DNA of 64,000 nucleotides from Posidonia oceanica (Eukaryota; Streptophyta; Magnoliopsida; Alismatales; Posidoniaceae): positions 15,642,001 through 15,706,000 of the forward strand of contig JAZBRS010000050.1 of NCBI GenBank assembly GCA_037176725.1, read 5' to 3'. The translations under genes and the position numbers were made by a program. Each line of letters starts with the position of its first letter. Position 1 is the first letter of the stretch. Of the stretch, positions 10,978 to 23,800 are shown one piece after another. The notes below the pieces were generated by a model that ran no database searches, was not told the origin of the DNA, and was given only the letters and a program-made list of their open reading frames with translations.

Positions 10978-11973
10978 GTCCACATAGCTGAGGTTTTCTT
11001 TGCATCAAGTTCAGTAATTTTATCCCTAAGTCTAACAGAAGCTTTGCCAATTTGGCCCACATCATTTGCTACCAGTTATTAATGCTTTCTTTAACTCATT
11101 TCAGCTTGGTAGAAAATCTTCTCGTTGACCCCCCACTTCCTGTTGAAAACTTGAGTGACTTCATATCCCAACTTCCTTCCACCATCCCATGAACATACCA
11201 TCACAACACTCAAAATCAAACCACATTGACTCAAACTTCCACGGCCGCAGACCCCAATCTACAATGTCTTCCGACAAGAGTAACAATAGTGTGTGATCTG
11301 AAGTAATTCTGGAGACACAGGTGACTTTAGTGTTCGGTTATAGATCATCCCATCCACTTGATACAAACACTCTATCTAACTTGGCAAGAGATGGATTCAC
11401 CTGAAAATTAGATAATGTGAACTGGCACCCAGCAATTGGTAGATCGATCCAATCAAGGTCTTTAATAATGTCGTTGAATTCATGCATTTCTGTGGTTATT
11501 CTGGTTGAGTTCCCCAATCTGTCCTCAGTGAATCTCACGATGTTAAAATCACCCCCCACAACCTGTTTTTCAATTCCCAAATGTTTCAGATTTCTGAAGT
11601 CCTCCCACAGAGCATGCCTTCTGCTTTGCTCACATGGGCCATATACATTTAAGATGCCCCACTCCACATTGTCCACACAATTTTACAGAATGACCAGCAA
11701 ACCAAAGGTGAGAACAAGGTGATTCACACACACAAACAAAGATCCATCCCACATCGTAAGCAGACCTACGACAGCTCCTGCTGATTGTTTAAATGCGAAC
11801 TCATCAAAAGAATTACCATCCACAAAACGACACACTCCTGTAGTAACTGATTCAAGCTTTGTTTCTTGAAAACAAACCACATCAGGTTTGTAGGTTCTAA
11901 TTGCAGACCGAATCATTCTACATTTGTTTCTATCACCCAGCCCTCAAACACTCCAAAATAAAATATTCATCAT
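10978..11973 (-). pseudogene. LINE ORF2 N-terminus: AP-type endonuclease
   Basis: Minus strand. ORF2 appears to start at the ATG ending at 11973 (MMNILFW, like the MK.LSWN start of plant L1 ORF2). It continues with YKPDVVCFQETKLES, where the Glu of QETK is catalytic, and VVGGDFNIVRF near 11560, the GGDFN motif. Then comes LDWIDLPIAGCQFTLSN. This is the endonuclease that nicks target DNA. A frameshift near 11930 and another near 11680 break the frame. From about 11330 to 10983 the reading is poor and leads to the solo-LTR insertion site. Confidence 0.85.
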
Positions 11974-12138
11974 ATACCGTCTGTCCCAATCCCACCCATC
12001 ATTGTGGAGAAGTTTCATCTGAGACCACCACCCAGCTGTGTTGCTCGATTCCTCATTTCTACAAGGTAGCGGCCTACATAATTAACTGTATTTGCCAAGG
12101 AGAACCCCAAAGCCCAACCATGCTCAATCAAGTAATCA

Positions 12139-14502
12139 TCAGACCAGAGATATATGCCATCTGCTTCTCTTGAACCCCTTCCATACTTTCCACCCCCACT
12201 TCCCTGCACTTCTTTTTCCTCCTATACACCATAATTTCCATATCCCCACTTCCAGTCCTCCCATCCTCACTCCACCCCCACTAGGCCTATCACTTCCACC
12301 TACGACTGCATTGAGAGCTCCTTTAGCAACTCTCTTATCTGTTGAAGCATGCAAAAGGTGGAGACTAGGGGAAATAGGAAAGTTATGGTGGAAAAAAGAG
12401 TGAAAAGTGTCAAAAGAGGGGATGTTTATGATATCGTCACTATTCGCCATACATGCCTTCCTCATACCATGGAGCGTCATTATCTCATCCGCACCATATC
12501 TCGCACAAGCTCCAGAAGAAGCCACGATCAAAGGCAGATTGCCTGATTCTGATGTTGACCTTCCCAACAGACCTCATCGAATTATGTCAAAAAATCCCTG
12601 CTCATATCCTCATTCTGATGCCATGACAGGATGTGAAAACCCTGGGGGGTCCAAGGAGCGTTCACAACATACCCCGAGAAGAATCTTGTCCGAAGCCACC
12701 GTCCGAAGCCCCAACAACAGAAAGTGCCAATCAACAGGTGCAACCGACAGGAACGCAATCGAAAGCCCCCTGGCCTTATTATAAGCATCATTCACCATCA
12801 TCATGGAGCAATCCTGTCCTCCACCCACCTCAATGGCCGGAGTGGAGCAGCCAGTTGCACCCATCTGTATTGGATGATCCAGATGCCTCCTTTCCTCTAT
12901 GGAGCTCGCCGGAGTTGAAGCTAGGGTTGCGTCCAAGAGAGGAGACATCGACGTGATCACTGGAGAAGCTTGATCAGTACAGGAGGATGATGACAACAGT
13001 GAAAACCCGCCCCAACCCACCAGTGGTGATGGCCTGATGGGTTCAAGTTCAACACTGTCACCACTGTGCGAGAGTCAGGCGGGAGAGACGATCCAATCAG
13101 GTCAGGATCCACCTGATCCGGATCCGCTAGGCCAGCACGAGACTTATTTAAGTCCAAAACACCCACGTGTGTGTTGTGTGTTTTCCTTGGTCCCTGCCCC
13201 ACATTTGCCACGTGATCTGGGGTTTCCAACCGGATCATTTCTGCCCATATACTGTGTGCCTTGATTCTCTCCCAACACAGTTCCTTTTTTTGACCGAGAC
13301 TTGTCCTTTCACATTCCGATCTGACTCAGATTCACCTTTCTTGAACTCGTTGTCTTCTTCCTCCCAATCTTCCTCTGGTTCCTCCTCCTGTAGCACCTTC
13401 TTGTATAGCTCCCCAAACCACGATGGTCCTGTTACATTTTGGCTCGGCTGAAACATTTCAAGTCACAAAAACGAAATTCTCTCCTAATACCTTCTTCATT
13501 GATCATATCCTTCCCTTCATATGTTGAACCCACTTTGACCAAACAGACTTCAAAGGCATGATTAGCAACATTGCACACTAACATTTCTGGCACATCTTCT
13601 GCTTCAACAAGAACAATTTCGACCTGTATATCATCTCTCACATGACGCCTCTCTGCCTTTCCATGCAAGATTCCGAACTTTGAGATTATCTGATCTATCA
13701 CTTCATATTCACAGGCACGAAGAGGGATTCCAAAGATAGCAACCCACCACAAAGGTTTGACCAAAGCATTTGTCTAAGCTTTCCATTGTGAGGAGGATAC
13801 TTTTGTTCCACCAACATGATCCTCTTCCATCATCAATAGCTCTTCCATAACCTTGCTGTTGGCAGTGAGAACCACTCCCTTTGTCTTCCAGAATTGGAGA
13901 AGTTGCTAATCGCCCCACCACCGGTGCCAGAACTGCCTGCGAAGCTTATCCCATGCATCAATATCTTGCCATTCAACCACCACTGCATTCTCCATTTCTT
14001 CTTCCATTCTCTCCATTGAATTCGTACCCTCAACGACGACAGTTGTCGCTGGCAACGGCCTGACCGGAACAATACTGGTGCTAGTTTTCCCTACTAAAGC
14101 GTCTCTGAACCTATGGTTTTTTGTAGCCAATCACCTGATATCCACATCCGATCTAGCCTCCGCCACACATCTTGTCTCAGTCGTACACCATCTTTCGCGA
14201 TGACCAACCTTCTTACACCGACACACCCATGGATTCCGACACTAAGCTTGCCAGTGGCCCTTACCAAAACATTTTAGACATACTCCCCTTTCCTTCCTGA
14301 GATTATTCTGGGAAGCCTTCAAGATCTTCGCTCTTGTCCACCCACTGCCAATCGGAATCGCGTTTGCACCAGTAGCATCTTTGCTGACCCTAGTCGCTTT
14401 CCTCCACACCCACCACCAGCTATTTGTGGTAGTTGCCGTCGAAAAATCTTCATCAAGCCTCCTGGTCGCCGCCACTCTGTTTCTCTCCCTCTTGCTCACC
14501 AT
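12139..14502 (-). pseudogene. LINE ORF1 (RNA-binding gag-like protein), broken
   Basis: Minus strand from MVSKRERNRVAATRR at 14502. A zinc-knuckle start is clear near 14250-14290 (GVCLKCFGKGHW, then a stop before the final Cys). A segment at about 13765-13600 (WWVAIFGIPLRACEYEVIDQ) looks like the DUF4283-type region of plant LINE ORF1 proteins. Placing the knuckle before that domain is unusual, since it normally follows. The rest, Arg/Ser/Gly-rich, is in several frames with stops. The 3' limit near 12139 is approximate. The protein would have bound LINE RNA. The overall assignment rests on position upstream of ORF2 and these two motifs. Confidence 0.65.
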
Positions 14503-14645
14503 TTTTTTATCTACCTACTCTCTTATCATTTTTTTAATTTTTTAATCGGTATTAGCTTTCTAATAAATAATAACAGAATGGTTTCCACAGATGAAATTAG
14601 TTAAATAAGGTACAAGAACAAAAGTGTTATTGCAGAATAGCATAC

Positions 14646-14816
14646 CTCGACTGAACCAATGTATTGAGAAAAGCCATTAGCAATTGCAGGATTGATGGTG
14701 TACTTTGCTATGTAGCGTTTGATTCGAAGATTGTCATTATCAGAACCATTAGGTTCTATTGATCTCCCTCGTTGCAATTTCATCTTATGAGCGGTTTGCC
14801 AGGTTCGAGTTATCAC
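14646..14816 (-). CDS. URE: Urease exon 12 of 12 in window
   Basis: 171 nt, 57 codons, [57 protein letters not shown]. Acceptor ACCTGG read as CCAG, donor GTATGC. The next exon should begin VGKLADL and is not in the window; the intervening intron holds the LINE. Confidence 0.95.
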
Positions 14817-17800
14817 CTGGAAAGAAACCAATAATGTTACCCAGCCTATCCAACCCATGGAAAATTACAGCAAGTACATTGCCCATGCTGGTTGAAGAAT
14901 GGAGATGAACCCAAAACAAACAAAAGTATGTCTTACAAAACGATGTAATGTTAAGAATCTAATGACAAAGATTGTAAAAAATAAATGAGAAACAATCTAA
15001 ACAGTCAACATTTTGCATGACAAGTAAATATTGGAAGATTTGCCAAACCTCTCCAATACGACCCATAGCCTGCGAATCAGATGATATGATACTGATAGCT
15101 CCTATATCATGCAAAATATCTTCTGCAGCAATTGTTTCCTTCCGTATACGAGATTCAGCAAATGCAACATCTTCAGGGATGTTCTTGTCCAGGTGATGGC
15201 ATACCAACTGCAGGACGTTAGATCAAATTAATGTGGATGACCAACAAACACCGTAACAATTTGAATAAATATCTTGTCATTTACCAACATATCAAGGTGC
15301 TCATCTACAGTGTTTACAGTAAATGGTCGTGTAGGATTTGTTGAAGAAGGCAAGACATTTTTCACACCACAGACTTTGATGATGTCAGGAGCATGACCAC
15401 CACCTGCACCCTCACTATGATGTTACAAGCATATGAGCCTTCAGGAACTCTGTTAGCAAACCACAAAACACCATAATGCTATTGCTAAATATAATTATTC
15501 CTGTGGACCTTATATCACCATAGAGTTTTAGTATAATTGCAAGTGTTAGTGTGGTATTAGAGCAGGCACCTGCCCAGGTTCAAATATTTTGGCACGTGTT
15601 TGCACATTCCATTTTGCATCACCTATGTGTTCCTGACTTCCAGCAGTACATGTATAAGTTCATCAACCTGAGAGAAGCTGTTAATGTAATTATTTCAGTG
15701 GACCTCGCTAGCAATAATTAGTGTTAGTGTAGTGGTTATCACCAAATAAGTGGTCAGGAACGTGAACATTTTTTTCCATTTAGTTCTCTAAGGATGTTTT
15801 CTGTATAAATTTTTCCAAATTCATTTCTCATTAAAACCTTAGGTCTTCTTATTCCAGTTGTGGTGCCATTTCCTTCACACTGTAAATTTAATTCTTCCTT
15901 AGCATCCCATAATATAAGCAAAGTTGACCCAATAGATGTTTTCATATCGTTATCCTTTTAGTTAAATAGCTATGCTCTTCTGACACAAAAGTAGGTCGAA
16001 TGCATGATCTTTTATCCACTGCATTTTAATAATAAGAACAGATTCTCCCAATGATCCCACCTTTATGTTTAATTTGATCCAAGAATATCATAAATAATTA
16101 CTTTAAGGAGTATTTTGGCACATCAATCTCTGTGGAGCTCTCATTTCTATATCAAAAGTGATAAAAATTTCATTCATATGTTCGCTTTTAATCCTACCCA
16201 TAACCCCTACATTTGTTTCATCAGTTAAAACAAAATCATTACGAATCATTGTTATTGAACATTTACTGGATCTGATTATTGCAGTTGTCATCTTTCAAGG
16301 TTATCTTGTCTCTCCTATCAAGGGTCACAAAACAGAAACGTATATAACCTGCAGCTTCTAGCTCCATACCCTACTCAACCTCTCAGAATGTTTAATCAGC
16401 AGAATGCTTCAATCCTTATCCTGTCAACTATCAATTCATTTTATATTGCAAGACACTTTGGGGAAAAAGCAATTGTCTTGATCGAACTAATCAAAGAGCT
16501 GAAAGAACAGATCAATATACAAACTTTGTTTCGATATCCAAATCCATAATATTTGTCCTATCAGTCCAAAAATCACCTTCAAGGTGCATTTCAGATAAAA
16601 AAACTGATAAATTTCCCATGTCTTAATACAATGCCAAAATGCAATGAATTGCGCTAATTCATTACCATTTGCTCCAGATGAAGCAACCAAATCATCGGGA
16701 AACGTAACTATAGTGAACAGGAGAAAAATACATTTTGCATTCAAACAGCAGCATATGCATGCATGGCATCTCTGATTCCCTAACACAGTAAGTAAGAAGC
16801 TCTCCAGGCAGAAAGGACATCATGGATTAAGAGATTTAGTATCTTACCTGTGATATGTATGTATTGTCCTGTTTTTGAACGCAGCAATAGTATGCTCAAC
16901 ACATCCTGATTCGTTCAAGGTGTCTGTATGAATATTGACCTGTTAACAATAACATGGGAGATTTGGCTTGTATTAATCATCACCAGGATTTAAAAAATAA
17001 AACAGGATTCGTTGACAAAAAAAAAGATATATAACATGTTGGGACCTGAATGTCAAAGGTATCGGCAACTGTCAAACAATTGTCTATTGCAGCAGGTGTG
17101 CTTCCCCAATCCTCATGCAGTTTCAGACCCATCGCTCCAGACCTGATTATTTCAGTTAATCCATCTGGCTTGGCACTGTTTCCCTGTATGCATATAATGT
17201 CCTCATTAGAGTATGTTTACAAGCTTAAACATAAAATTTGTAAATCCATTGCCAAGGAAAATTGGTTAAAATTGCTTTGACTACTTTGCAGAGATACCTT
17301 TCCAGTGAAGCCAATATTTATCGGCAAATCATCAGTAGACTGCAGCATTAACTTCATTTGAAATGGTGCTGGTGTGCAAGTCGTTGCTCGAGTTCCATCT
17401 GCTGGTCCCGTCCCACCTCCAATAAGGGTGGTAATACCTTTGTATATAAAAAGAATGTAGAATTATTGGAAAGTTGAAGCCGAAACAATGTCGTCTAGTA
17501 TCATTTAGTTCTTCCATTTTAATTCAGTTTTACAAGTGTTTAATCTCATGAAATTTATCATCCCCTAAGAAAAGTGTTTAATCTTATCGCTTTTCTTTTG
17601 AGGTAATGGGACCTGGGTTTCATTTTACATGCAATGGAACTATATGGCGTTTTCAAAGTTCAAAAAAGAAATGAAAATCTTAACCTTTTGATTTGATCTA
17701 AGCTATCTATAGAGTCCACAAGTCGAAAACCAAGTAATTCTAACATATTTATCATTGAGTATGAATCATGAATTAGCTGTTGTTTTTCAGAATGCATGTT

Positions 17801-20800
17801 AGATGAGAAATATGATGAGGATTTGATCTACATTGTTCATGATGTTAATGGTTTGAAAAGTAAGTAATTCCCTAACTTCTACTATAGCTGTAAGTATATC
17901 AAAATCTTCGGATAAGAGATGTTTGAGAAGCATGATTTTGGCATTGTGCAAACGACTGCATAAAAATTAGTGATCTTGCCCCTTCGAAAGTAGCTGAGCT
18001 GGCACGCCTATTGGTTGGCGGACCCACTCGAGGAGGTGGTTGGCACACTACGTCCTAGTCGGTGAGACGTTGATGTAGAGATTGGTGAGGTTGGTGCAAA
18101 TAGGACCGAGGCAAGCCCGAGGAAAAAGGAAAAAAAGGTAGTTAGAGGGCGCCACCTAGCCGACCGAGACCCATCCGACGCCTAAGTGATGGTAAGGGTA
18201 AGATTAGGATTTTAGGTGTAAGGGTGAGTTAATACATACCAGGATAAGTATGTGGAGGGATATTTATAACCCACTGGGATAGGTGAGCTTCACAGGCAGG
18301 GCTCAATTTGATGGGCCTGGAATACGCCCATTGTTGCGGTCAGACATGGCAGAATGCCGAGCAAGTGACTTAGTTAGGCCTAGTTGGCCTGACTAAGGGC
18401 CCATATTAATTAGCAAAAGGTAGGGTCAAGGGTAGGGGGTGGGGGTCGGCCATTCAGTCATCGTCCCAACGGACAAGGTGAAGACGACTTCACCCAACGT
18501 GCCGGTCTAGCCGAAGGCCCCCTCGGCAGAAAGAGGCGACTAAGAAAGGGGCAATGACTGAGAGAATAAGCAATATGTTGGCCGACACGTGTGGGGCCGA
18601 GCTTCGTCCTGGCCACGATGGGGTCGATCGTCTAGAGAGGGGAGCGGTGCAGCACTTGGCGACCCTCCCGACCGAACGAGGCTTGGCGCGCAAGGTGAGC
18701 ACCACAACCTTAATGAATGAGATGGTTGGTCACTACACTGAGGTAAGGATACTTAGTCCATAGTTCTTCATTAGATGCGTTGATTGATTACTGTGTGCTT
18801 TTGCTTTTGTAGGGTACGGTCAAAGGTGCTTTTGAAGTATGTCACAACTGTCAAAGGTGGCCTGCAAACGCTGCAGCTCAGCCAAGTAACAGGCCATGGT
18901 CACGTACCGAGCCTCAAACTCTTGGGACTCCTGCTTGGCCACCAACTGAAAGTCCGTGAAAACTTTTAAGTGCTGAGCCCCAAACTTCGCTGACAGGCGG
19001 AGACTAGCCAGAAATGGTTGATACACTGCCACGTTGTTGGTGGCTGGGAAATCTAACTTGATGGCATGCTCAAAATGGACACCCTCCAAACTCACCACTA
19101 GGACGTCGACGCCTGCGCCTTCTTGAGTTAAGGAGTTGTCGACATGCAAAGTCTAGGGGGCGTGCTCATCCTGGTCGATGTCACTAAGAGTCAGTTCTGC
19201 CACGAAGTCTTCCAGTACCTATGCCTTAATGGCTGCCCTCAACTGGTAGACAATGTCAAACTTGTCAAGCTCAATAGACCACTTGAGCAAGCAATCAGAT
19301 GTTTTTGGCTTGTACAGCATCTACCGAAGAGGCTGGTTGGTCATTACAAGGACCGTATGTGCCTGAAAATAAGGTTGCAGCTGGTGGGTGGTAAGTACCA
19401 CGGCGTGGGCCAACTTCTCTGGGCACGAGTATCGACTCTTGGGCCCCTGTAGTGCCTTGGTCACGTAGTAAACCCTCCTTTATCAGCACAGTCCCGACAA
19501 CTTGATCGATCATTGACAGATAAACTTGGAGTGTATCCCCCTAAGGGCTGGGATGGACAAGCGTGCAGTGGAGTGGCTGCCAAGTACTCCTTGATGGTCG
19601 AAAATGCTATCTGACAAATCTCATTCCAGTCCAATCGGGCGCCTTTCTTCACCTGAGTCTTCAAGAAATCAAAGAAAGGCTAGCACTTTCCTGTCGAGCA
19701 CAACATGAAACGGTTGAGGGTCGCTGTTCATCCAGCTAGATGCTGGACCTCCTTTACCGACCGAGGAGCTGCATCTCTAGGATGGCTTGGATTTTATCTG
19801 GGTTCACCACGATTCCTTAGTGGTGATCATGAAGCCCAGGAAGTTGTCCGCCCGAACACCGAAGATGCACTTCTCGGGATTTAGCTTCACCCCAAACTTC
19901 TTCAGTTTGTCGAACATCTCAGAGAGGTCAGCAACATGCTCGATTTCCTCCTCGATTTTGACTAACATATCATCAACATAGGTTTCTACATTCCGACCGA
20001 GCTGATCATGGAATATATTCTGCATGAGCCGCTGATAGGTGGCCGCTGCATTCTTCAGACTGAAAGACATGACTTTGTAATAGAAAATGCCTTGCTCGGT
20101 GATGAACGATGTTTTTTCCTCATCGGTTGGATTCATTTGGATCTGGTTGTAACCCAAGAAGACGTCCATCACGTTAAGGAGGTGATTGCCAAATGTGATA
20201 TCTACGAGCTGGTCGATGCTGGGTAGAGGGAAACTATCCTTGGGGCAGCATTTGTTCAGGTCCATGAAGTCTATGTGCATTCACCATTTCATGTTGGACT
20301 TCTAGATGAGCACCACATTTACTAGCCAGGCCGGGTAGAGAACCTCCCGGATGAACCGGATCCGTAGCAATTGATCGACCTCTTTCGACGCCAGTTCCTG
20401 CTTGAATGAGGCCTCGTTTCGCTTCTTTTACCTGTTCGATCGTGCTTTTGGATCAACGTTAAGGTCATGGGTGATGATGTTGAGATCCACGCCGCACAAG
20501 TCGGCTAGGCTCCAAGCGTAGACGTCGAAGTTCCTACTCAAGAAACCCACTATATCAATCCTTACTCGCTCGGGTAGGCTGGCGCTTATCCGCAAACTCT
20601 TCGGCTAGTTTGTGTCACTGAACTCTATTGCCTCGGTGGCTCGGTCTCCTCTGTCGGCTTGGTTTATGGTACGCTGTCCTTAGCATATCGAGCAGGTAGG
20701 CCCCACTCACTCACCTCCTCAACTTGACCAGGCTCCCCCTAGGTGGTCAAAACATCCTCCTTAGCCAATACCATGGCCTCTATGTGTTTCCCTTTGAGTG

Positions 20801-23800
20801 ACGTCATGTAATATTCCCTGGCCGTTACTTGGTCGCCGCGTACACATTCCACTCTGGTCATCGTAGGGAACTTCATACACAAGTGATAGGTGGACAAGAC
20901 CACCCAGAGTTGATTCAGTGTAGGTTAACCGAGGATGATGTTGTAATAGCTCGGCAACTTCACGACCATATACTCAGTCATGACAGTCACTTGCCAGTCT
21001 CCTTCGCCGAGGCTGGTAGGCAAGATGATTATGCCCTCAGCCAGAGTTGTGTAGTTGTTGAACCCGATTAGATGGGTCGTCAAGGGCTTGAGGTGCTAGG
21101 GGCCAAAGCCCAATTTATGGAAAGGCTCCTAAAAGAGTATGTTGCACGAACTGCCTCCATCAACCAAGACTTGCTAGACAAAGGCATTGGAGACCATCAT
21201 GGAGATGACAAAGGCATCATTGTGTGGTGTCGCGACCCCATCGAGATTTCGACTAGTGAAGCTGATTTCCTCTTCTCTTCTAAGTCGCTTCAACTTAGTC
21301 GATGCCAAACGGGTGTTGTAAACAGCCCTCACATGCTGCTTGATGGCCAATTGGTTGCCTTCCCTGTTGGGCCCATCAACAATGACCTCGATTACTTTTA
21401 AGGTGCAAGCCTGGCCAGGCGATCTTTGTCCTCGTGGGCAAGTTCTCTCCTGGGTCTATCGATGTACCAATTGAGGCGCCCTCGGTGAAGGAGCACCTCG
21501 ATTCCTCTTTGAGGAGTCAATAGTCGTTGGTGGTGTGGCCTACATCTCAGTGGAACTCGCAATATGCCAAGCAGTCTACCTGTCGATCGGGCTTTATATG
21601 TATCCTCCCCGTCCATTTCAGGTTCTCCGTATTTTTTACTTCTCTAAGTAGATAGGTGAGGGAGACCTTAAGGAGAGTTAAGTGGTTGTATCAGGGTGTG
21701 ATTGGCGAAAGTCAAGATGGCCGGTAAGACCAATGGTTTATGACTCTCCTTGGAAGTGGGGACGACCGCCTCTATCGAAGCTGTGGCGCAAAGCTCGCAC
21801 CAGATGGGATAATGGCCTGCTCGGTGAAACCCCGCCCGACCGCTTCTCGCCAAGACGCTCTAACTGCCTTAGCCACCTTGACCTCGTCGGCCAGGATGCT
21901 TCTCGACCTGTTCCTGGGCCTCTATGAATGTTTAGGGCTTGTTCATGGTGAAAGCTCGCCGTCGACCATCCCATGGGTGAAAGCAGCTAGCGCAACGTCA
22001 TGGTCTAGGATCGATATCTCAATGGTCGCTATGCTGAACAGTTAAACGTAGCTCTTAATGGATTCATCCATCCATTGGTAAAGAGTCATGAGGAAATCAA
22101 AGTCTCGAGCTCTTTTACGGTGACTGACATAGTGGTTGCAAAAGGCTTGGGAGAGCTCTTTGAACGAAATGATAGACACCTGAGTAAGTCCCGAAAACCA
22201 CACCCTGGCTGCCCCCCCGGAGGGTCGTAGGCAAGACTCAACAAAGGATGGCATCAATGGCCTAGTAGACGCCGAGGATGTCGCACAACGCCTGCACGTG
22301 GTCTACAGTCGCCTGCCCTGTCATATGGCTCTATGTGCAACGTCTTGAATCCGCTTAAGAGAGGCTCATCACGGACTAACTCAATGAATGGGGAGTACTC
22401 TATCCTCTCAAACACACTTGCCAGACTCAACTTCTTCTTCTATTGTATCTTCAGGTGCTAGTCTTCCATCTAGGCCAACCACTCCTCCATGTCCTCACCA
22501 GATGAGCTGATCACACAGCTTTGTCCCTCGTCCCTCTGACGGTGTGAGGCAATGAGGGTAAGCTCTCGACAACTTCTTCGGAGGTTCGGCAACAAATGAG
22601 GTCAGGATCGATCGGCCTGCTCTTCCTACATGGCCTCGAGGGCAGCTTGAGTGTCTCACCTCTTGAGCTTGACGATGAGAAAGGCGACCTACTCATGGAG
22701 GGTGCGGAAATTCTCTAGTGTGATGTCCATTGTTTGCTTCAATGCTTGTCCCTACGAACGGGTCTGAACAGCCATGCAATTCAAAGTTTCCATAGTTGAC
22801 GCCAACTGATCTTGCCCCTACGAAAGTAGCAGAGTCGGCACGCCTATTAGTTGGTGGACCCACTCGAGGAGGTAGTCGGCATGCTCTGTCCTAGACGATG
22901 AGACGTTGGTATAAAGTCGATGAGGTCAACATGAGCAGGACAGAGGTGAGCCTGGGGAATAGGCAAAAAAAAGGCAGTCAAAGGGCAACGCCTAGCTAGT
23001 CAAGACCTTTCCGATGCCTAAATAAGTGATGGTAAAGGTAAGATCAGGTTTTTGGGTGTAAGAGTGAGTTAATGCATACCTAGGTAAGTATGCGAACGGT
23101 TATTTATAGCCTATTGAAGGCAGATCAGCTTTGCGGGCCGGGTTCAATTTGGTTGACTTAGAATAGGTCCATTGTTGTGGTCCGACCAAGTAGGACGTCG
23201 AACAAGTGACTTAGTTAGGCCTAGTGAGCCTGACTAAGGGCACATATCAATTAGCAACAATACAAAAGAATTCTTGCTATTATAAAAGTATATTACATGT
23301 GTTGTGTTGAAAGAAGAAAGTTAGATTCAATAGAGAGGAGTATTACACATATATATTGTGAGTTCAAAGAGATAGATCCATATAACACATAGGATCCATT
23401 AACCCACTAATATACTAACCCATAATACTAACACTCCCCTTCAAGCTGGAGCAAATATATCTAACATGCCGAGCTTATTACATAATTCATCAAAGGATCC
23501 AACGCTAAGACCTTTTGTGAAGATATCCACCAATTGCTTTGAAGATTGAGTGTAAGGAGTACTAATGTGACCAGACAGCACCATATCTCTGATGTAATGA
23601 CAATCCACCTCTATATGTTTGGTTCTCTCATGGAAGGTAGGATTGTTAGCAATAAAGATTGTTGCCTGGTTGTCACAGTGCATGACCATAGGAAGATCAA
23701 CATGAACACCAAACTCTGTCAGTAGGGATCGAAGCCACATCATCTCGCAACCTGCCTGAGCCATAGCTCTGTATTCTGCATCTGCACTGAATCGTGAAAC

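Larger units (their letters stand above)
1..14520 (-). mobile_element. L1-type LINE retrotransposon, interrupted by two LTR insertions, left end outside window
   Basis: A non-LTR retrotransposon read on the minus strand, 5' end near 14.5 kb. In order it shows ORF1 with a zinc knuckle (14502 to about 12140), the start of ORF2 near 11973, an endonuclease, and a reverse transcriptase that continues past position 1. Two later insertions split ORF2: copia A (1503-7229) and a solo LTR (7701-10977). Removing each insert with one copy of its 5-bp target duplication brings the reverse transcriptase segments back into register. About 5.5 kb of LINE remains in the window, close to the usual 6 kb for plant L1 elements. 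It sits in the urease intron after exon 12, same strand as the gene. The exact 5' end and its own target duplication cannot be fixed here. Many stops and frameshifts show it is dead. Confidence 0.85.
17971..23256 (-). mobile_element. Ty3/gypsy Tat-lineage element lacking integrase
   Basis: Two related LTRs (17971-18415 and 22807-23256) bound about 4.4 kb of internal sequence read on the minus strand. Next to the 5' LTR (right side) is GTTGGCGTCAACTATGG, like the Tat primer site TTGGCGCCGTCTGTGGG. Internal order is gag, protease, reverse transcriptase, RNase H, then a second RNase H with the ATNN motif typical of Tat elements. Only about 400 bp separate that from the 3' LTR, too little for an integrase, and none is recognisable. 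The LTRs differ by more than 10 percent by eye. A clean target duplication is not seen: ATTAG stands before the left LTR and also occurs near the end of the right one, but the shared sequence suggests it belongs to the LTR there. Confidence 0.8.

Noticed and set aside
12610..13264. Several open frames of 70-136 codons on both strands
   Set aside because: They overlap the decayed LINE ORF1 region and do not resemble proteins; at most parts of ORF1 in shifted frames.
17950..17975. ATTAG as a target duplication of the Tat element
   Set aside because: ATTAG stands before the left LTR and near the right LTR's end, but the right copy belongs to sequence shared by both LTRs (ATTAGCA), so it is not a clean duplication.
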